Source of the DNA: DATJJW01 sp035491935
Lineage (GTDB): Bacteria > Pseudomonadota > Alphaproteobacteria > ATCC43930 > CGMCC-115725
DNA: 12,792 nt
Direction: 5' to 3'
Assembly (NCBI GenBank): GCA_035491935.1
Contig: DATJJW010000177.1
Span: 1 to 12,792 of the forward strand
This document shows positions 1 through 6,355 of this stretch, piece after piece. The stretch's first letter is position 1. Every line of letters begins with the position of its first letter. Below the pieces are notes generated by a model. That model worked only from the letters and a program-made list of their open reading frames with translations, did no database searches and was not told where the DNA came from. The position numbers and the translations under genes are program-made.

Positions 1-150
1 CATCCGGGCTGTCGTTTTTTTGCGGCACCGCGCCTGCCCAGTGTTGGCGTATCAACACGGCCGACGGCAAATCGGAGCCATGGCAGCCGTTCTCGTCTTG
101 TGCGCGTGGCCCGCTTGTACCATTATCTCAGCACGGGCGCACAAGGCGAT

Positions 151-270
151 GAATCGACGGGAAAACTTTTTTCCATCCGGTTCGGGGGCTGTGGCGAGAT
201 CACGATGATGTCAGGTCGAATCGACCTGAAATCTGAATCGTGATCTGATTCGAAGTTCGGAGACCGATTC
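151..270. promoter_or_regulatory. Cluster of five GANTC (CcrM-type) sites
   Basis: GAATC occurs at 151-155, 218-222 and 235-239, and GATTC at 247-251 and 266-270. GANTC is palindromic and is the recognition site of the cell-cycle DNA methylase CcrM of alphaproteobacteria, where the regulator GcrA responds to its methylation state at division genes. By eye the remaining 12.6 kb carries only about a dozen such sites, so five in 120 bp is a clear local excess. The site at 218 lies at the centre of a palindrome, and those at 235 and 247 form an inverted pair. The presence of CcrM in this organism is inferred, not seen. Confidence 0.5.
197..246. promoter_or_regulatory. Nested palindrome, candidate operator or cruciform
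   Basis: The outer arms AGATCACGAT (197-206) and ATCGTGATCT (237-246) are exact reverse complements of 10 bp. Between them sits a second perfect inverted repeat with 9-bp arms, TCAGGTCGA (211-219) and TCGACCTGA (221-229), around a single central A. The inner unit can also be written TCAGGT-N7-ACCTGA, and the same arms and spacing recur at 276-294. There is no T-run after it, so a terminator is unlikely. A dimeric repressor or activator site, or a structured leader of the dapC mRNA, is more likely. No regulator could be assigned. Confidence 0.55.
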
Positions 271-271
271 A

Positions 272-298
272 CCTTTCAGGTTGTTTCGACCTGAAAGG
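272..298. promoter_or_regulatory. Second TCAGGT-N7-ACCTGA inverted repeat before dapC
   Basis: CCTTTCAGGT (272-281) and ACCTGAAAGG (289-298) are exact 10-bp inverted arms around a 7-nt centre. The inner 6-bp arms and the N7 spacing equal those of the palindrome at 211-229, which starts 65 bp upstream (about six helical turns). Two sites on the same DNA face could be bridged by one regulator. As RNA it would fold into a hairpin ending 34 nt before the GTG start, so an effect on translation is also possible. Confidence 0.5.
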
Positions 299-331
299 AC
301 CGGGCTCCGGGCGATCTCATGGGGCGGCGGC

Positions 332-1519
332 GTGCGTATCAACAATCGGCTGGAAGCATTGGACGAAAACCCATTCGCGCGGCTCAACGCGCTGCTGGGG
401 GTGATTTCGCCTGCCGCCAATGTCAAGCCGATCCCGCTCTCGGTCGGCGAGCCGCAGAACCAGCCGCCGGCGTTTCTGGCCGAGACCATCGCGGCCTATG
501 CCAATACCTGGAACCGCTATCCGCCGGTCCAGGGCACGGATGAGTTCCGCGGCGCCATTTGCGATTGGCTCGCCACGCGCTATCATCTGGGGGCGGCCCG
601 GCCCGACCCCGTGCGCCACGTCCTGGCGCTTGCCGGCACCAAGGAGGGGCTCTACCTCGCGGTCCAACTCGCGGTGCCCGAGACCAAGGCCGGTGGCCGG
701 CCGATCGTGCTGCTGCCCAACCCGTATTATCAGGTCTATTGGGGTGCGGCCGCCATGAGCGGCGCCGAGATCGTGCCGATGGATGCCGGCCCCGAGACGG
801 GGTTCCTGCCGGATTTCGAGGCCCTGCCCAAGGACGTGCTGGATCGCACCGCCTTCGCCTTCCTGTGCACGCCGTCCAACCCGCAGGGTGCCATCGCCTC
901 GAAGGCCTATCTCGCCCGCGCGCTGGAGATCGCCCGGCGCCATGATTTCGTGCTCGCTGTCGACGAGTGCTACTCGGAAATCTGGGATACGGCGCCGCCG
1001 CCGGGTGCGTTGGAGGTAACGGGCGGCGATTTCAGCAATCTGCTGATCTTCCACAGCCTGTCGAAGCGGTCGAGCGCCGCGGGTTTGCGTGGCGGCTTCG
1101 TTGCCGGCGACGAGATGCTGATCAGCCGGCTGCGCACGCTGCGCGGCTATGCTGGTCCGCAGATCCCGCTGCCGATCCAGGCGGCGGCCGCGGCGCTATG
1201 GCGCGACGAGGCGCATGTCGACGCGAACCGCGCCATGTACCGGGCCAAGATCGACCTGGCGGAGGAGATTTTCGGCAAACGGCTGGGCTTCTACCGGCCG
1301 GAGGGTGGATTCTTCCTCTGGCTCGATGTCGGCGACAGCGAGAAGGCCTGTGCGGCGCTGTGGCGCGAGGCGGCGGTGCGTTCGCTGCCGGGGGCGTATC
1401 TGGCCGCGCCTGACGCTGCCGGCCGCAATCCGGGCAAGCCCTATCTGCGCCTGGCCCTGGTGCATGACGACGAATTGCTGGCCGAGGCGCTGGACCGCGT
1501 CGTCAAGGTTCTGGCTTGA
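332..1519 (+). CDS. dapC: Succinyldiaminopimelate aminotransferase (fold type I, PLP)
   Basis: A 395-residue class I/II aminotransferase, probably converting N-succinyl-2-amino-6-oxopimelate to N-succinyl-LL-diaminopimelate in the cytoplasm for lysine and peptidoglycan synthesis. PLP-site features are visible: N183 in TPSNPQG, D211 and Y214 in DECYSE, the Schiff-base lysine K245 in SLSKRSS, and the carboxylate-binding R373 in YLRLAL. The SVGEPQ and NRYPP motifs near the N-terminus fit the alphaproteobacterial DapC group. The GTG at 332 is chosen because the protein then begins VRINNRLEALDENPF, matching the usual family start. The upstream in-frame TTG at 281 lies inside a hairpin, and no in-frame ATG exists there. 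The stop is 31 bp before ftsK, so the two are likely co-transcribed. The exact substrate is inferred; another COG0436 aminotransferase activity cannot be excluded. Confidence 0.85.
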   Translation: MRINNRLEALDENPFARLNALLGVISPAANVKPIPLSVGEPQNQPPAFLAETIAAYANTWNRYPPVQGTDEFRGAICDWLATRYHLGAARPDPVRHVLALAGTKEGLYLAVQLAVPETKAGGRPIVLLPNPYYQVYWGAAAMSGAEIVPMDAGPETGFLPDFEALPKDVLDRTAFAFLCTPSNPQGAIASKAYLARALEIARRHDFVLAVDECYSEIWDTAPPPGALEVTGGDFSNLLIFHSLSKRSSAAGLRGGFVAGDEMLISRLRTLRGYAGPQIPLPIQAAAAALWRDEAHVDANRAMYRAKIDLAEEIFGKRLGFYRPEGGFFLWLDVGDSEKACAALWREAAVRSLPGAYLAAPDAAGRNPGKPYLRLALVHDDELLAEALDRVVKVLA

Positions 1520-1550
1520 GACGGTATCCCGTGATCCGAGGAGGTTGGCC

Positions 1551-4289
1551 ATGGTCGATATGACCGACGCGCTGGAGGACAAGGACGGTCTGGATGACAT
1601 GGACGGCGGGGGCGGCGGCCTGAAAGACTTCCTGCGCCGCCGGATCAACGAGTTCCTGGGCGCCGCGCTCTTCATGGCGGCGGTCTTCCTGTTGCTGATC
1701 TTCGCGACCTACGATCCGACGGACCCATCATTCAACGTCGCGACCGAAAAGGTGCCGGTCAATATGGGCGGGGCGATCGGCAGCGCCATCGCCGATCTCA
1801 TGCTGCAATATGTCGGGCTGGCCGCATATCTCTTTCCGCTGGTCATGATGGTGTGGGCGACCAAGCTGCTCATGAACCTGCCGGTGCGGAAGCTGTGGCT
1901 GCGGCTCATGGTACTGCCCTTCATCCTGCTCGCGGCTTCGGCCAGCCTGGGCATCCTCGGCGATCCGGGCGCCTTCGGCATCCATGGCGGCGCCGGTGGG
2001 GCCATCGGCTCGATCCTGTTCGGTACGGGCCATGTCCTGGCGCATATGGTGCCGGCGCTGGCGCATGCCGCGCCGCTGGTCGCGGCGGGATTCGCCGCGG
2101 TCGCTTCCGGTCTCCTGCTCTATGTGCTGGGGTTGACGCCGGGCGAATGGCGCGGCGTGCGCCGCAAGGCCTTCAAGGCGGCGATGGTCTCGGGATCCGG
2201 CACCCAGGTCGTCGCCAAGACCGGCTGGACGCTGGGGCTCAAGGGCTGGCGCTGGGGCCGTAGGGTCGCGGAGGATCATGGCTACCAATTGCCCGGCCTC
2301 GGCATCAACCGCCCGCCGCGCGAGCCGGCGATCAGGCCGCGCCCGGTCGCCCAGCGCCCGGTCACCCAGCCCAACGCCGCCGGTCGGCCGGAGGTCGCGC
2401 CCACCGCCTCTGGCGGCGCCCAGCTCTATGGCCGCTCGGCCATGGCGCCGGAGATGCCGATGCCGCGCGCCGACCACCAGATGCCGCAGGCGCCGATGGT
2501 GCCCTACCAGTCGCCGCGGGTCGAGCCTGTGGCGCCGCGCAATGGCGTTCGCGTCGAGCCGGGCTTCGCCCCGCCGCCACCGCGCCGGCCGGCCGATATG
2601 ACGGAAGCACCGCCCTGGGAGGATGATGACCAGAGCGAGCCCGCCGTGACGCCGTCGCCGGAGATGGCGCCCCGCCGCAACCTCACCGGCATCGTGGCGC
2701 CGAAGCACAACGCGCCGGTCCCCGGCCGGCGGGCGGAAGAGCTGCGTCAGCCCTCCTTCGATCTCGACCCGCATGACGATTACGAGCTGCCGCCTCTGAC
2801 CCTGCTGGCCGAGCCAGCGGTCAATCGCAGCGCCGGCCCGACCGAGGAGGCGCTGCAGCAGAACGCGCTGCTGCTCCTGGGCGTGTTGGAGGATTTCGGC
2901 GTGCGCGGCGAGATCGTGAAGGTACGCCCTGGCCCGGTCGTGACCCTTTACGAGCTGGAGCCGGCCCCCGGCACCAAATCCTCGCGCGTCATCGGCCTCG
3001 CCGACGACATCGCCCGCTCGATGAGCGCGGTTTCGGTCCGCGTCGCCGTGGTCCCCGGACGCAATGTCATCGGCATCGAGCTGCCCAACGCCAAGTCCGA
3101 GACGGTCTATCTGCGCGAGCTGCTGGCGTCGGACGCCTATGAGCGCGTGGCGTCCAAGCTGGCGCTGGTGCTGGGCAAGGATATCGGCGGCGCGCCGGTC
3201 ATCGCCGACCTCGCCAAGATGCCGCATCTGCTGATCGCCGGTACCACCGGTTCCGGCAAATCGGTGGGCATCAACACGATGATCCTGTCGATCCTCTACA
3301 AGCTGCCGCCGGATCAGTGCAAATTCATCATGATCGATCCGAAGATGCTGGAACTCTCGATCTACGAGGGTATCCCGCATCTTTTGGCGCCGGTTGTCAC
3401 CGACCCGAAGAAGGCGGTGGTCGCGCTGAAATGGACGGTGCGGGAGATGGAGAACCGCTACCGCCTGATGTCGAAGCTCGGCGTGCGCAACATCGACGGC
3501 TACAACACGCGCGTGATGGAAGCCGCGGCCAAGGGCGAGACGCTGACCCGTCGTGTGCAGACCGGCTTCGACGCCGAGACCGGCGAACCGCATTTCGAGG
3601 AGCAGCCGCTCGACAACACCCCCTTGCCCTTCATCGTCGTCGTGGTCGACGAGATGGCCGACCTGATGCTGGTCGCCGGCAAGGATATCGAGGCGGCGAT
3701 CCAGCGCCTGGCGCAGATGGCGCGCGCGGCCGGCATCCATATCATCATGGCGACGCAGCGTCCTTCGGTCGACGTCATCACCGGTACGATCAAGGCCAAC
3801 TTCCCGACCCGTATCAGCTTCCAGGTGACGAGCAAGATCGACAGCCGCACCATTCTGGGCGAGGCGGGGGCCGAACAGCTGCTCGGCCGCGGTGACATGC
3901 TGTACATGGCCGGCGGCGGCCGCATCACCCGCGTCCATGGCCCCTTCGTCGCCGACCGCGAGGTCGAGGATATCGTCAACTTCCTCAAGAGCCAGGCCGC
4001 GCCCAGCTATATCGAGGAGGTCACCGACGACAGCGAGGCCGAAGGCGGCGGCGGTGGCGGTGCCATCGGCGGCGATGACGAAGGCGGCGGCTCCGACGAC
4101 CTCTACGACCGTGCCGTGGCCCTGGTCACGCGCGAGCGCAAGGCCTCGACCAGTTTCGTGCAGCGTCACCTGCAAATCGGCTATAACCGCGCGGCGCGCA
4201 TCGTCGAGCGCATGGAGCAGGAGGGGGTGGTCAGCGCCGCCAACCATGTCGGCAAGCGCGAGATCCTGGCGCCGCCGCCCCCTCGTTGA
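1551..4289 (+). CDS. ftsK: DNA translocase FtsK
   Basis: A 912-residue septal DNA motor that pumps chromosome ends toward dif for XerCD resolution and helps stabilise the divisome. After a short acidic, Gly-rich cytoplasmic start come about four membrane segments (near 36-54, 85-107, 115-136, 172-195). A Pro/Arg-rich linker (about 240-430) follows, then the alpha/beta motor with Walker A GTTGSGKS (564-571) and Walker B ending in D700-E701. A Gly/Asp-rich spacer (about 822-848) precedes the winged-helix gamma domain (849-912, with LQIGYNRAARIVERME) that reads polarity sequences. The ATG at 1551 is preceded by GAGGAGG six bases upstream. The open frame extends back to 1149, but that part overlaps dapC and has Arg-rich shadow composition. 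The lolA frame begins close behind. Confidence 0.97.
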   Translation: MVDMTDALEDKDGLDDMDGGGGGLKDFLRRRINEFLGAALFMAAVFLLLIFATYDPTDPSFNVATEKVPVNMGGAIGSAIADLMLQYVGLAAYLFPLVMMVWATKLLMNLPVRKLWLRLMVLPFILLAASASLGILGDPGAFGIHGGAGGAIGSILFGTGHVLAHMVPALAHAAPLVAAGFAAVASGLLLYVLGLTPGEWRGVRRKAFKAAMVSGSGTQVVAKTGWTLGLKGWRWGRRVAEDHGYQLPGLGINRPPREPAIRPRPVAQRPVTQPNAAGRPEVAPTASGGAQLYGRSAMAPEMPMPRADHQMPQAPMVPYQSPRVEPVAPRNGVRVEPGFAPPPPRRPADMTEAPPWEDDDQSEPAVTPSPEMAPRRNLTGIVAPKHNAPVPGRRAEELRQPSFDLDPHDDYELPPLTLLAEPAVNRSAGPTEEALQQNALLLLGVLEDFGVRGEIVKVRPGPVVTLYELEPAPGTKSSRVIGLADDIARSMSAVSVRVAVVPGRNVIGIELPNAKSETVYLRELLASDAYERVASKLALVLGKDIGGAPVIADLAKMPHLLIAGTTGSGKSVGINTMILSILYKLPPDQCKFIMIDPKMLELSIYEGIPHLLAPVVTDPKKAVVALKWTVREMENRYRLMSKLGVRNIDGYNTRVMEAAAKGETLTRRVQTGFDAETGEPHFEEQPLDNTPLPFIVVVVDEMADLMLVAGKDIEAAIQRLAQMARAAGIHIIMATQRPSVDVITGTIKANFPTRISFQVTSKIDSRTILGEAGAEQLLGRGDMLYMAGGGRITRVHGPFVADREVEDIVNFLKSQAAPSYIEEVTDDSEAEGGGGGGAIGGDDEGGGSDDLYDRAVALVTRERKASTSFVQRHLQIGYNRAARIVERMEQEGVVSAANHVGKREILAPPPPR

Positions 4290-4363
4290 CACGATTGAGC
4301 GGCACCATCTGTCACCGGTGCCGCCTGATCGCGGCGGCCGATGACGAAATGAAGAAGAGCATC

Positions 4364-5035
4364 ATGACGAGCAAGTTGGGCGGGATCACCCGCCGCGCAT
4401 TGGTGTTGGCCCTGGGCTTGGCCTTGGGGTCGGTCGGTTTCAGCGTTCAAGCCCTGGCCGCGGCCCCCGTCCAGGCGCATCTGTCGGCCCAGGATGAGGC
4501 CGATCTGCATCGCATCGAGACCTATCTCAACAACCTGCACACCATGAAGGCCGATTTCGAGCAGTCGAATCCGGATGGCAGCGTGTCGAGCGGCAAGCTG
4601 ATGCTGTCGCGGCCGGGCAAGATGCGCTTCGAATATGCACCGCCGACCAACATGCTGATCGTCTCCGACGGCGATAATGTCGCGGTCGACGACAAGGATG
4701 TGAAGAACATCACCTATTATCCGGTCTCGACGACACCGGCATGGTTCCTGCTGCGCGAGGGCATCAAGCTCTCGGGCGACGTCACGGTGACGAAATTCGC
4801 CCGCGATCCCGGGGCCATCCGCGTCACCGCGGTGCAGACCAAGCATCCCGATGCGGGATCAATCACCATGGTGTTTTCCCTGCAGCCTTTGCAGCTGGTC
4901 AAATGGATCGTAGTCGATCCGCAGCAGAACAGCACAACCGTGGCATTGCAGAACCAAACCTTCGGCATGTCGTTCCCGGCATCGCTGTTCTATGTACCGA
5001 ACCGCAACGCCGCAGGCGCCAACACCGGCCGCTAG
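4364..5035 (+). CDS. lolA: Outer-membrane lipoprotein carrier protein LolA
   Basis: A 223-residue periplasmic chaperone that takes lipoproteins from the LolCDE transporter and carries them to the outer membrane. A signal peptide is clear: TSKLGGITRR, then a hydrophobic core (12-28), and an ALA|AA cleavage site after about residue 32. The mature part starts with a helix containing YLNNLHTMKADFEQ and continues as a half-barrel with GKLMLSRPGKMRFEY and a C-terminal FGMSFPASLFYVP. The ATG at 4364 is preferred because GAAGAAGAG lies just upstream; the ATG at 4349 (five residues longer, MKKSI) is the alternative. It follows ftsK by 74 bp and is probably in the same transcript; ftsK-lolA adjacency is common in alphaproteobacteria. 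Confidence 0.92.
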   Translation: MTSKLGGITRRALVLALGLALGSVGFSVQALAAAPVQAHLSAQDEADLHRIETYLNNLHTMKADFEQSNPDGSVSSGKLMLSRPGKMRFEYAPPTNMLIVSDGDNVAVDDKDVKNITYYPVSTTPAWFLLREGIKLSGDVTVTKFARDPGAIRVTAVQTKHPDAGSITMVFSLQPLQLVKWIVVDPQQNSTTVALQNQTFGMSFPASLFYVPNRNAAGANTGR

Positions 5036-5165
5036 CCGCCGCATACAACCAAGAGTGACGGGATGGTACCGGCGGGCGTCTTCACCACTGGTAACCGCGA
5101 TAAAGCCTGGCGCCAGCTATTGGTTCCATGCATGTTCTCCGGCCGAGCCATGCGCGGATCGCAGT

Positions 5166-5197
5166 TGATTAACTTTCGGATCGGACCAAATGATTAA
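5166..5197 (+). promoter_or_regulatory. TGATTAA direct repeat pair, candidate promoter or operator
   Basis: TGATTAA occurs at 5166-5172 and again at 5191-5197, 25 bp apart, just before the C-rich hairpin block. The AT-rich stretch stands out in GC-rich surroundings. TTGATT (5165-5170) followed after 17 bp by AAATGA (5188-5193) is a poor sigma70-like pair. It may drive a small RNA or the xthA transcript. No regulator is identified; TTAA halves are present but not with CtrA spacing. Confidence 0.25.
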
Positions 5198-5204
5198 TCG
5201 AAGT

Positions 5205-5325
5205 GAACGGCAACTCCCCCAGTTGCATACGCCCAGCTTATCTCCCCTGCAGGCTGGGCACCCCCAACGGCACTTCGCACCCCCGACGCCCGGTCATCCC
5301 CCCCTGACCGGGCGTCACTTCTATC
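5205..5325 (+). ncRNA. Candidate small RNA or leader with C-rich hairpin loops
   Basis: Three hairpins follow each other: CAACT/AGTTG (5211-5215/5221-5225) with a CCCCC loop; GCCCAGC/GCTGGGC (5231-5237/5253-5259) with a 15-nt loop containing TCTCCCC; and a 12-bp stem (5285-5296/5305-5316) with an 8-nt loop TCCCCCCC. The linker between the second and third holds the direct repeat GCACCCCC(A/G)ACG (5258-5269 and 5277-5288). C-rich exposed loops are a hallmark of several alphaproteobacterial small RNAs that mask Shine-Dalgarno sites. The last stem is followed by the moderately T-rich ACTTCTATCT. Ends are estimates. It could equally be the structured 5' leader of xthA. Confidence 0.3.
5285..5316 (+). 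terminator. Strong 12-bp stem-loop, possible terminator
   Basis: GACGCCCGGTCA (5285-5296) and TGACCGGGCGTC (5305-5316) pair perfectly around an all-pyrimidine 8-nt loop. The downstream sequence has scattered T residues rather than a solid U-tract, so intrinsic termination would be moderate. It could end the lolA transcript or the candidate small RNA. The arms resemble the halves of the palindromic repeat at 6241-6321 in swapped order, so a repeat remnant is another reading. Confidence 0.45.
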
Positions 5326-5390
5326 TAAACCGGCTTTTCCCGGCCCAGCTTCTCCGGGTTCGGCTTTCCTCGGCCGCAGGGCGCTGATCC

Positions 5391-6191
5391 ATGGCGTTCA
5401 GCATTGCGACCTGGAACATCAATTCCGTCCGCCTGCGCATCGGCAATGTCGAGCGCTTCATCGGGGAGAACCAGCCGGACGTTCTGTGCCTGCAGGAAAC
5501 CAAGACGCCGGACGAGTTCTTCCCACAGGAGGCCTTCGAGCGGTTGGGCTATAGCCATCGGCTGATCCACGGCATGAAGGGTTATAACGGCGTCGCCATC
5601 CTGTCGCGCCTGCCCGTGGCGGAAATCGGTACGCGCAGCTGGTGCGAGCGCGAGGATTGCCGGCACGGCGTGGTTCGGCTCGCCAACGGCATCGAGCTGC
5701 ATAATCTCTACATCCCGGCCGGCGGCGACATACCGGACCCGGCGCTCAATCCAAAATTTGCGCATAAGCTGCAGTTCCTCGACGAGCTGACCCTGTCCTT
5801 CGCTGCGCGCGAAATGACGGCGGCGAAGCCGATGATCCTGGTGGGCGACCTCAATATCGCGCCGCTCGAACATGATGTCTGGTCGCACAAGCAGCTGCTC
5901 GACGTGGTCAGTCACACGCCGGTCGAGGTCGAGAAGCTGGAGGCCCTGCGCCGGGCCGGCGGCTTCTACGACGCGATCCGCCATTTCGTGCCGGCGGACC
6001 AGAAGCTGTATTCGTGGTGGAGCTACCGGGCGCGCGATTGGGATCTGAGCGATCGCGGCCGCCGTCTCGACCATATCTGGGTGACCCCCGATCTTGTCCC
6101 GGCGCTGGAGAGTTTCGCGGTCCATCGCGATTTGCGCGGCTGGGAGAAGGCCTCCGACCACGTGCCGGTGCTGCTGCGGCTCAAGGACTGA
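5391..6191 (+). CDS. xthA: Exodeoxyribonuclease III (AP endonuclease, EEP fold)
   Basis: A 266-residue Mg-dependent enzyme that cleaves DNA 5' of abasic sites and degrades 3' ends of duplex DNA in base-excision repair. The family signatures are in order: ATWNINSVRLR (6-16), LQETK with metal ligand E36, the phenol-contact region around HGMKGYNGVAILSR, GDLNIAP with D153 and N155, the RRLDHIWVT block, and the terminal SDHVPV with D256 and H257 of the catalytic pair. Length is normal for XthA. The ATG at 5391 has a weak AGGG ribosome site nine bases upstream. It lies 355 bp behind lolA, so it may have its own promoter, and it converges on the peptidase gene. Confidence 0.95.
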   Translation: MAFSIATWNINSVRLRIGNVERFIGENQPDVLCLQETKTPDEFFPQEAFERLGYSHRLIHGMKGYNGVAILSRLPVAEIGTRSWCEREDCRHGVVRLANGIELHNLYIPAGGDIPDPALNPKFAHKLQFLDELTLSFAAREMTAAKPMILVGDLNIAPLEHDVWSHKQLLDVVSHTPVEVEKLEALRRAGGFYDAIRHFVPADQKLYSWWSYRARDWDLSDRGRRLDHIWVTPDLVPALESFAVHRDLRGWEKASDHVPVLLRLKD

Positions 6192-6240
6192 GAGGGCTGG
6201 ATTGTTTCGCCGATGCTGGTGGCAATCCCGCTTGAACCGT

Positions 6241-6321
6241 TCATGACCGGGCTCGTCCCGGTCATCCACGCCTTCACAGACATCAACCGTACAAGGATGG
6301 CCGGGTCAAGCCCGGCCATGA
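6241..6321. repeat. Two inverted copies of a 27-bp palindromic repeat (REP/BIME-like)
   Basis: Copy A (6241-6267, + strand) folds as ATGACCGGG/CCCGGTCAT (6243-6251/6257-6265) with loop CTCGT. Copy B (6295-6321, - strand) folds as ATGGCCGGG/CCCGGCCAT (6297-6305/6311-6319) with loop TCAAG on the + strand. Read on the same strand the two 27-mers differ at four positions; two differences are loop bases and two are a compensatory A-T to G-C pair. Such palindromes, whose chance translations read MAGLDPAI or AGSSPAMT, are common between genes in alphaproteobacterial genomes. Between convergent xthA and peptidase genes they may also act as a bidirectional terminator. Confidence 0.75.
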
Positions 6322-6355
6322 CGTCGGCTGTGAACGTCGCCGAAGGGCGCGTCGT

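Larger units (their letters stand above)
1..331. other. Gene-free upstream region of the dapC-ftsK-lolA cluster
   Basis: No convincing gene is seen here. From left to right it holds: a 6-bp hairpin (GTGTTG 41-46 / CAACAC 53-58); a weak sigma70-like pair on the + strand (TTGTGC 98-103, 17-bp spacer, CATTAT 121-126), which would start transcription near 133; five GANTC sites between 151 and 270; a nested palindrome (197-246); and a second hairpin (272-298) ending 34 bp before the dapC start. The first three bases read CAT, so an ATG on the - strand could begin a divergent gene leaving the window, but no clear ribosome site precedes it. The promoter call is tentative; the palindromes are exact. 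Confidence 0.6.
5036..5390. other. Gene-free interval between lolA and xthA
   Basis: No credible protein gene is seen in these 355 bp. The first 125 bp show only a 10-bp palindrome CTGGCGCCAG (5107-5116). From 5166 there are two TGATTAA direct repeats, then a stretch with five C-tracts and three hairpins (5211-5316), then AT-richer DNA and a weak ribosome site (AGGG 5378-5381) for xthA. The interval may contain the lolA terminator, the xthA promoter and possibly a small RNA. Confidence 0.6.

Noticed and set aside
20..208. Small + strand frame with a hydrophobic stretch (MAAVLVLCAWPAC from 80)
   Set aside because: The outer start is TTG, the inner ATG at 80 has its GGAG only two bases away, and the frame has no recognisable family or typical codon use. 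It probably arises by chance in the upstream region.
1149..1550. 134-residue N-terminal extension of FtsK
   Set aside because: It overlaps dapC in another frame and is Arg-rich shadow sequence; a strong ribosome site and ATG exist at 1538-1553.
1728..4292. Very long - strand frame opposite ftsK (854 codons)
   Set aside because: It is rich in His/Arg/Asp without any motif, as expected for the antisense of a GC-rich gene with G/C third positions.
5210..5305. G-quadruplex on the - strand from the five G-tracts
   Set aside because: The linkers between tracts are about 12-23 nt, too long for a stable quadruplex; hairpin loops explain the tracts better.
5190..5387. 65-residue + strand frame between lolA and xthA
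   Set aside because: It is Pro/His-rich because of the C-tracts, has no ribosome site and runs through the hairpins; structure explains the region better.
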